Shown here in pieces: positions 58,926 through 64,000 of a DNA stretch of 64,000 nt. The stretch spans positions 1 to 64,000 of the forward strand of contig JAKUCV010001499.1 in assembly GCA_028386065.3 (NCBI GenBank), read 5' to 3'. How positions within the stretch are numbered: position 1 is the first letter of the stretch; every line of letters starts with the position of its first letter. The notes beneath the pieces were generated by a model. That model saw nothing but the letters and a program-made list of their open reading frames with translations. It searched no databases and was not told the DNA's origin. Origin of the DNA: Turnera subulata. Lineage: Eukaryota > Streptophyta > Magnoliopsida > Malpighiales > Passifloraceae. The position numbers and the translations under genes were made by a program.

Positions 58926-60366
58926 TGATGTGCATAAAATCACATACTTTTTACAGCGCACACTGTCATCTTTTGGCCTTGCATTCATCATTAATTCATG
59001 CATTTAGATGTAAATTCACTTCTTTTCATGCCAAATCCATCTTTCCTTACCCTTGGATGCTTTCAGGTGCAATTTGGCGCAATTTGGAGCTTATTTGGCG
59101 ATTTTTGGGTTAGCAGCGCCACTGTTGAAGAAACTGGACCAATTGCCTAGCAGCACCGCTGTTACAAAATATCTGCACTTAAACCTTTTCCTTCCAGAGA
59201 ATCGTTTGCTTTGGAGGAGATTTGACGATTTTGGCCCAAAACTAATGAGGCACTGTGAAGTGCACTGTTCCAGTACTAATCGGATGCCTGACAGCGCCCC
59301 TGCAGTGGCACTAGCGTCAAGACCCTATTTTTATTAGGGTTTGCGCCTAATTTCCAGGAGTATTTTAGAGGGGATGCACCTAGACACTCCCAGCAAGGAA
59401 AGAAGATTTAGAGAGGAATTCTTGGAGCTAAAGTCTAGGAGTTTTATTCCAATTCCTGCACGCATAAATTCCTATCTTTTAGGGATAAAATCCTAGATAT
59501 AAAAGCATCAGTTGCTGGACGAAATTAACAGCTTTTGGAGCAGCAAAAAGTCAGGGATTTGGCTGGAAGAAAAGTGGAGCTTTTAGTTTTATTTTGCATT
59601 ATGTCGATTACACTTTTCTTCTTTATTTTCTTCGTCTTCATGAACTAAGTCTTCTATCTAGGTTTATGAGATGTAGCTATTGTTCTTGATGTTTGATTTA
59701 TAATTCAGACTTGTTTCTTTAATTGTTATGCTTTGATTTGATATAGAGTGTTTAACAGTGTCTGCGGCTTGATCACCCTCAAACACTTCTCAGACGCCTT
59801 AGTGACGCACCTAACGGAGAAACTAAAAACTGAGACCATTCTATATCAAGCCTCTACCCCTACTGATTGTCGAAAGAGACTTTAAGATTAGTTGAGGATA
59901 ACAGCGCCTGGCATAGCGACACTATGCCCTAGGAAAGAGCTTCACTGACGAAAGTGGTTTGTTCCAGAACTAGGGTAGGTTTATTTCTAGGTAGCCCTTC
60001 AAAGTGGACGAATATATTTACCAAGTTATGAATTATAGTTAGACAGCGACACTGTAGTGAACCCCGGACAACCTAGATCACCCATCACTGCGTTTTCTAC
60101 CCAAAACCATCGATACCTGCTACTTATTTCTTGTTTATTCTCTTTTCGAATTTATATTATTTATCTCTCTTTTATTTATTTGTTGTTTATTCAGTTTATT
60201 ATTGATTCTAAACACTGCCTTCAAATCTCGGATTTTATTTACTGTTTATTGTTTATTATAATCTAATCATTCGAGAGCCTGAGGCCAGTATTATTTTCCA
60301 GTCCCTGTGATTCGACCTTGTTACTACAGCAAAGTTATGCACTTGCAGCTAGCTTTTGAGCGAACA
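58926..60366 (+). repeat. 3' LTR of the Athila-type element
   Basis: Starts TGATGTGCATAAAATCACATAC and ends GAGCGAACA. The LTR pair differs by scattered substitutions and a few indels. Confidence 0.92.
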
Positions 60367-60834
60367 GAATCCCACTATTCTTCTCCCACTGGAACAAGAA
60401 CTCATTAAAGTCACCCCCACAAACCCAAGGAAGTGCATCTGAAGTGGCGATCTATCTCCAAAGTTCCCAAGTACGCCACTTCTCAGTGCTTTCAGGCCAC
60501 CCATAAAACCCAGTGAAACGCCAAGGATCTTCAATCCCCTCACTCATGATAGACACATCAATATGATGAAGGCTAAGCGAGCAGAGGGTAACCTCAATAT
60601 CCTCACGCCACATCATGGACAAACCTCCACTACGCTCCCTACGTTCACCCGAACAATCAACAACCAAGAAACCACCCTACCCCAATCTTCGAAAAACACG
60701 TTTCATCTCGAATTTTTTAATCTAGTTTCCATGAGAAAAATTAGAAGAGAATTTCCAAGCTGGAGAAGCTTGCAAAGGGAAGAAACTACACGTGGATCCC
60801 CCAAACCACGACAGTTCAAGCATAAAAGACTCAT
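60367..60834 (-). pseudogene. LINE-2 ORF2, N-terminal endonuclease part
   Basis: ATG at 60834-60832 begins MSLLCLNCRGLGDPRVV, the first conserved endonuclease block. The catalytic Glu (IFLMETRL), WRFTGFYGWPE and PWVCGGDFNEF follow, with stops near 60670 and 60450 and a frameshift. The frame is cut at 60371 by the Athila insertion and resumes at 52579. The ORF2 ATG overlaps the ORF1 stop codon in an ATGA arrangement. Confidence 0.88.
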
Positions 60835-63645
60835 GGTGACCGATGGGGTTGCTGAGCAACCTCTGCCGTTGGTAGTAAAAGTAGATCTTCATCCAAGATC
60901 ATCTCATCCTCTCTATACTTCTTAGCACACACACTCCCTTCCTCATTAATAACCATCTCGGAAAATAGATACCCCTTACGCTTACTTTGGAGAGGCGCAG
61001 TAACTAGGGGTGAGCAATCAGTTGGTACAGCACGGAAGGGATCGGTATGACTTTTCTGATAGCACTATTTTCCGACCAATGCCGCCCCGTTAAGCAACTT
61101 ATGCCGATCGGCATGATGCCGATTTATACCGACCTCGGTACGGTTGGTATGCATACCAACGGATTCTATAACTTCATACATTTTCTTTTTCTTTTTTTTG
61201 TTTTTTTTTCACAAGGTTGACGATTGGGGAGAAAATGAAATCAAAGATAGTAGAAAAAATGAATTGTGAAGGAAAAAAATTATGCAAATCATCACTGCCC
61301 AGAGCAAATAATAATCCCAAAATCAATCAAAATTGACATAAAAATAGTTCTATAAAAAACATAATTAATTCCACACCACCACGTATCCTTCATCACAATT
61401 TATTAGGGATTGAAAAAAAAACCATAAATCCATCAAAGTATTACCATCATCCACTACAAAATCCAACCAATAAAGCACAATAATTCCCAATTAGTGGAGG
61501 AAGAGAGGAGAGGAGAGACATTAAAAACAAAAGGAGAGAAAAACTTACCACTTACACTCAAAACTGTTGGCGTCGTTCCCATTCCCCACCGCGGTGGTTG
61601 TGCAGGCGGCGGTGGCGTGCTTGTAAGGGAGGGATCGGGGGAGAAGATGAGAGAGGGAGAGGATTTGTTTTGAAGAAGAAGAGGAGGCGGCATGGTGGTT
61701 ATGTAAAGGAGGAGGCAAGGGCAGCAGTGCAGTGGTTGTGTAGAGGCAGCGGAGGCGGCGCCGCTGCCTGAAAGAGACAGAGTGAGGGAGGAGGTGAGAC
61801 AAGGAGAGATTTTTTTTTACCAGGATGGAGAGAAATTGCTTTTTTTTTGTGAGGAGGTGAGGTATTTTATTTGGGTTGGGTTTGGAACTTTTGGGTTTTG
61901 GATTGGGTAGTGTAGTAAATAGAACGGTAGGTTGGGTTGGGTTTTTGTCGGTACTGGTTTGTGCCGAAAACCGTCGGTATGACCAGTGTCCAACTGAGAA
62001 TGTGCCACCTCCTTATCGGCTCTGCAAAATCGGAGGCGGTGGCCTAAAATCCTGCAATTTTCATGCCGATACCTTCGGTTTTCGGTCGGTATCGGTACGG
62101 TTGAATCGACACGGTTTTTTTGCTTACCCCTAGCAGTAACCCCTATATGTGAGTTATCACCTAGTCGAGCCCTTCTCTTCCATGATCGACCAAGAGCTAT
62201 AGGGGCTGTCAATGAATTTTCTGAACCCAAAAGGTCACTCTCCACTAAAGCACCATCAGACCTCAAACTCGACTCCACCACTTTAGGAGAAGAACTAGCA
62301 GGAACAAGTGGTATCTCGCTAGCGGTTTCCTGGATTAGCTTAGAACAGTGTGCTAGTGGGACCTTCTCTCTAGTCTTATTCTGACTGCCAACCCTTTGTT
62401 CTGCACATCCCACATTAAAAACAAAAATCTGTGGATCCAAAGATGATGAAGGTAATACCTGCGAAGCTATACCAGAAGTCCCTAGGACCGTAAGAGGTGC
62501 ACTAATATGATCAGGGGTAGGATTCTTCGACCCAAGTGCGCTTAGACCTATCTCCTCTCCTACAGGCTTTGGGTCCTCATTTCTAGCTAGAACATCAGAT
62601 ATCAAAGGAATACCAGTAGAAACATCAGAAGTGAGACGACGACCTTGCCCCTCATGCAGACATATACCAATAGAACTGACACACAGTACCATATCATCCA
62701 ATAAAGCTCTCTCCTTGGGGTGCATGACAATCGGAGAAGAACCCATGTCCAACCCCTGACTACGTTGCGATTCAACCTCCACATCAGTTCTGGCCTCCTT
62801 CCGGTTCATACCTATCGCTGCAGTCGAGTGTCAACTGCCAGAATCAAAGGATGATTCCTCCAAAGGTGCAGGTTTAAAAACCAGCTTGTAGGCTACCTTC
62901 TCAAACCCCTCATCAACAGGAATACGAGCATTGACTGGCTTCTTAGGAGAAGTCCGCAACCAATCGCCATAAGGGGTGGCAACAAGGTCTAGGTCTCCTC
63001 ATCCCCCGCTGCACAATCCCGGTCAAGAAGTCCTAGACAACCACAGTAAAAGCAAAAGATAGGGCGGCGCTCATATTTGAAATAAACCCACAAATTCTTT
63101 CTCGCCTTACGTGCCATCATAGAACCACGACAGAGAGGTTTTCGGACATCCAACAGCACTCAAAATCCGATATACTTTCCTCTCTTCATATTGCAATTCT
63201 CCTCTAAGCCTTGATACTCCCCCACCTTCGTTGCTAGTGCCCTCACTAACTTCTCAGACCGTTGATCAAAAGGAACGTCATAAACACGAACCCAGTATGG
63301 CACCGTAAACAGTTGTAAAGAAGAAGGTTGTTCATCACCCGTTAACTCCTTCAACAATACAACCTGGCCATCAAAGTTCCAGGGCTCCTGCTCAAGAATA
63401 CGTTGCTTATCTCTCTTATGATAGAATTGGAAGGCAAACAAATTGCACTCCAATTGAGACGCATCCACCTTATGAATCGGCCTCCATATCTGCTTCATAG
63501 TATTCAGAAACACCCGGGCATTAAAAGGATGTTTTGTCCACAGAGTCGCCACCAAACACAGAGAAGCCGACTGATCAACCTCAACCTCATCGTCCTCAAC
63601 AACGACAACCTTTGTCTCCGCTATTGTCGGATCTAGAGGAGCCAC
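60831..63645 (-). pseudogene. LINE-2 ORF1: DUF4283 / zinc-knuckle protein, split by hAT
   Basis: The N-terminal part (63645-63160) is a DUF4283 domain: LVATLWTKHPFNARVF, then IWRP...LECNLFAFQF, then EPWNFDGQVVLL and PYWVRVYDVP. After a stop near 63160 a CCHC knuckle CFYCGCLGLLDRDC lies at about 63060-63020. The C-terminal part is in another frame (62809-61817) and includes a basic RSWKRRARLG stretch. The hAT element (61005-62132) interrupts it; removing it with one TSD copy keeps the frame (VTA then PLQSKRKG). The true start codon is unclear because the frame opens with GTG next to a 26-bp duplication. Confidence 0.85.
61005..62132. mobile_element. hAT-type non-autonomous element (1128 bp) in LINE-2 ORF1
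   Basis: TIRs TAGGGGTGAGCA and, at the right end, TGCTTACCCCTA match at 11 of 12 positions. GCAGTAAC at 60997-61004 and 62133-62140 is a perfect 8-bp TSD. Subterminal regions carry many CGGTAT/CGGTAC motifs. The interior includes a GA-rich tract and open minus-strand frames (61454-61802) rich in Ser, Pro and His that match no transposase and are probably chance. Confidence 0.93.
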
Positions 63646-63692
63646 TCAATCCTTTCCCACGCCATCGCCACTCAATCCTTTCCCACGCCATC
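63641..63692. repeat. 26-bp perfect tandem duplication at the LINE-2 ORF1 start
   Basis: GCCACTCAATCCTTTCCCAC followed by GCCATC occurs twice in a row (63641-63666 and 63667-63692), with a third GCCACT after it. Confidence 0.9.
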
Positions 63693-63898
63693 GCCACTCT
63701 CCCCCCTAACCGTGAAGCCATAACCCCAAGAAGAAGAGGGAAAAGGCCATAAACCCAGTAGTGAAAACCACAAACAAAAACCTTAAGGGAAACCCTAAGG
63801 CGAAGAAACCCTAATAGGGAGAGACCTCGAAAAAACGAGAGAAAACCCGAAAGTATAGGGAGAACTAAAAGTATATTTTGTTTGGTATAAGAGAATTC

Positions 63899-63974
63899 AA
63901 ATTTAATATTAAAAATTCATAGTGATTACAAATTGTAAATTTAATATTACAAATTCATAATGAATACGAATTGT
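63899..63974. repeat. 38-bp tandem duplication, AT-rich
   Basis: Two imperfect copies (63899-63936 and 63937-63974) beginning AAATTTAATATTA and ending AATTGT, just outside the probable 5' end of LINE-2. Confidence 0.8.
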
Positions 63975-64000
63975 TTGAAATTTGACACCCTACTCAAACT

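Larger units (their letters stand above)
52585..60366 (+). mobile_element. Athila-type Ty3/gypsy retrotransposon, internally deleted, inside LINE-2
   Basis: Two long LTRs (52585-54054 and 58926-60366) are very similar by eye. A PBS matching the 3' end of tRNA-Asp lies at 54061. The order is gag, protease, integrase C-terminus; RT, RNase H and the integrase core are missing. GATTC (52580-52584) and GAATC (60367-60371) are a 5-bp TSD with one mismatch. Joining the flanks without the element restores the LINE-2 endonuclease frame, which confirms the boundaries. It is a non-autonomous derivative. Confidence 0.94.
48920..63880 (-). mobile_element. L1-type LINE (LINE-2), split by Athila and hAT insertions
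   Basis: A minus-strand non-LTR retrotransposon whose poly-A tail is the T run at 48920-48927. ORF2 runs 49051-52584 and resumes at 60367-60834 beyond the Athila element. ORF1 lies at 60831-63645 with a hAT element inside. Without insertions the LINE is about 6 kb. The 5' end is not fixed: no partner for the ATATGGCGTTAAC sequence beside the tail was found before the window ends. Confidence 0.9.

Noticed and set aside
61454..61802. Possible captured exon in the hAT element
   Set aside because: Low-complexity Ser/Pro/His frames open in two phases; more likely due to GGAGG-rich composition.

Overview
The window is nuclear DNA of a flowering plant, most likely a woody eudicot. It is AT-rich, holds one intact single-exon plant-type carboxylesterase gene, and is otherwise nested retrotransposons, DNA transposons and their debris. 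Features were read by eye from motifs, terminal repeats and target-site duplications (TSDs); no database search was possible.

Layout. 1-2718: a gypsy-like LTR piece with a 28-bp tandem repeat, then a minus-strand fragment (LTR plus gag start) of the Athila-type family that recurs at 52.6-60.4 kb. 2.9-8.1 kb: a long-TIR MITE and gene-free DNA with SINE-like pieces. 8151-14107: degenerate minus-strand Ty1/copia element (copia-2) with perfect 5-bp TSDs. 14.1-17.5 kb: SINEs and gene-free DNA. 17473-24202: a Mutator-like element with long TIRs and a perfect 9-bp TSD; a minus-strand copia element (copia-1, 18240-22701) sits inside it, and the gag/protease part of copia-1 is replaced by a partly collapsed TRIM-like array. 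25075-32272: minus-strand L1-type LINE (LINE-1) with a 14-bp TSD, an internal duplication in its RT and a hAT MITE in ORF1. 35.0-36.3 kb: promoter and coding region of the carboxylesterase. 37121-46412: degenerate minus-strand copia-3, which holds a hAT MITE and a near-solo Sirevirus-type LTR. 48.9-63.9 kb: a second L1-type LINE (LINE-2), split by an Athila-type element (52585-60366) and carrying another hAT element in ORF1.

The most striking signal is in the Sirevirus-like LTR (43071-43999): 25 copies of the palindrome ACATCGATGT (24 exact). Twelve pairs are offset by exactly 21 bp and most pairs recur about every 73-74 bp, close to 2 and 7 helical turns. The array ends about 100 bp upstream of the LTR TATA box. 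The sequence between the palindromes has diverged, while the palindromes and the 11-bp gaps inside pairs have not changed in length. Four MSA-like TGACCGTT sites lie in the spacers.

Other notable points: an Athila derivative that has lost RT, RNase H and most of integrase in frame; a set of tiny oligo-T insertions with 12-17 bp TSDs that look like extremely truncated retropositions sharing one 3' end; and a 16-nt match to the complement of miR159 in LINE-1. Apart from the carboxylesterase, no coding region looks intact.
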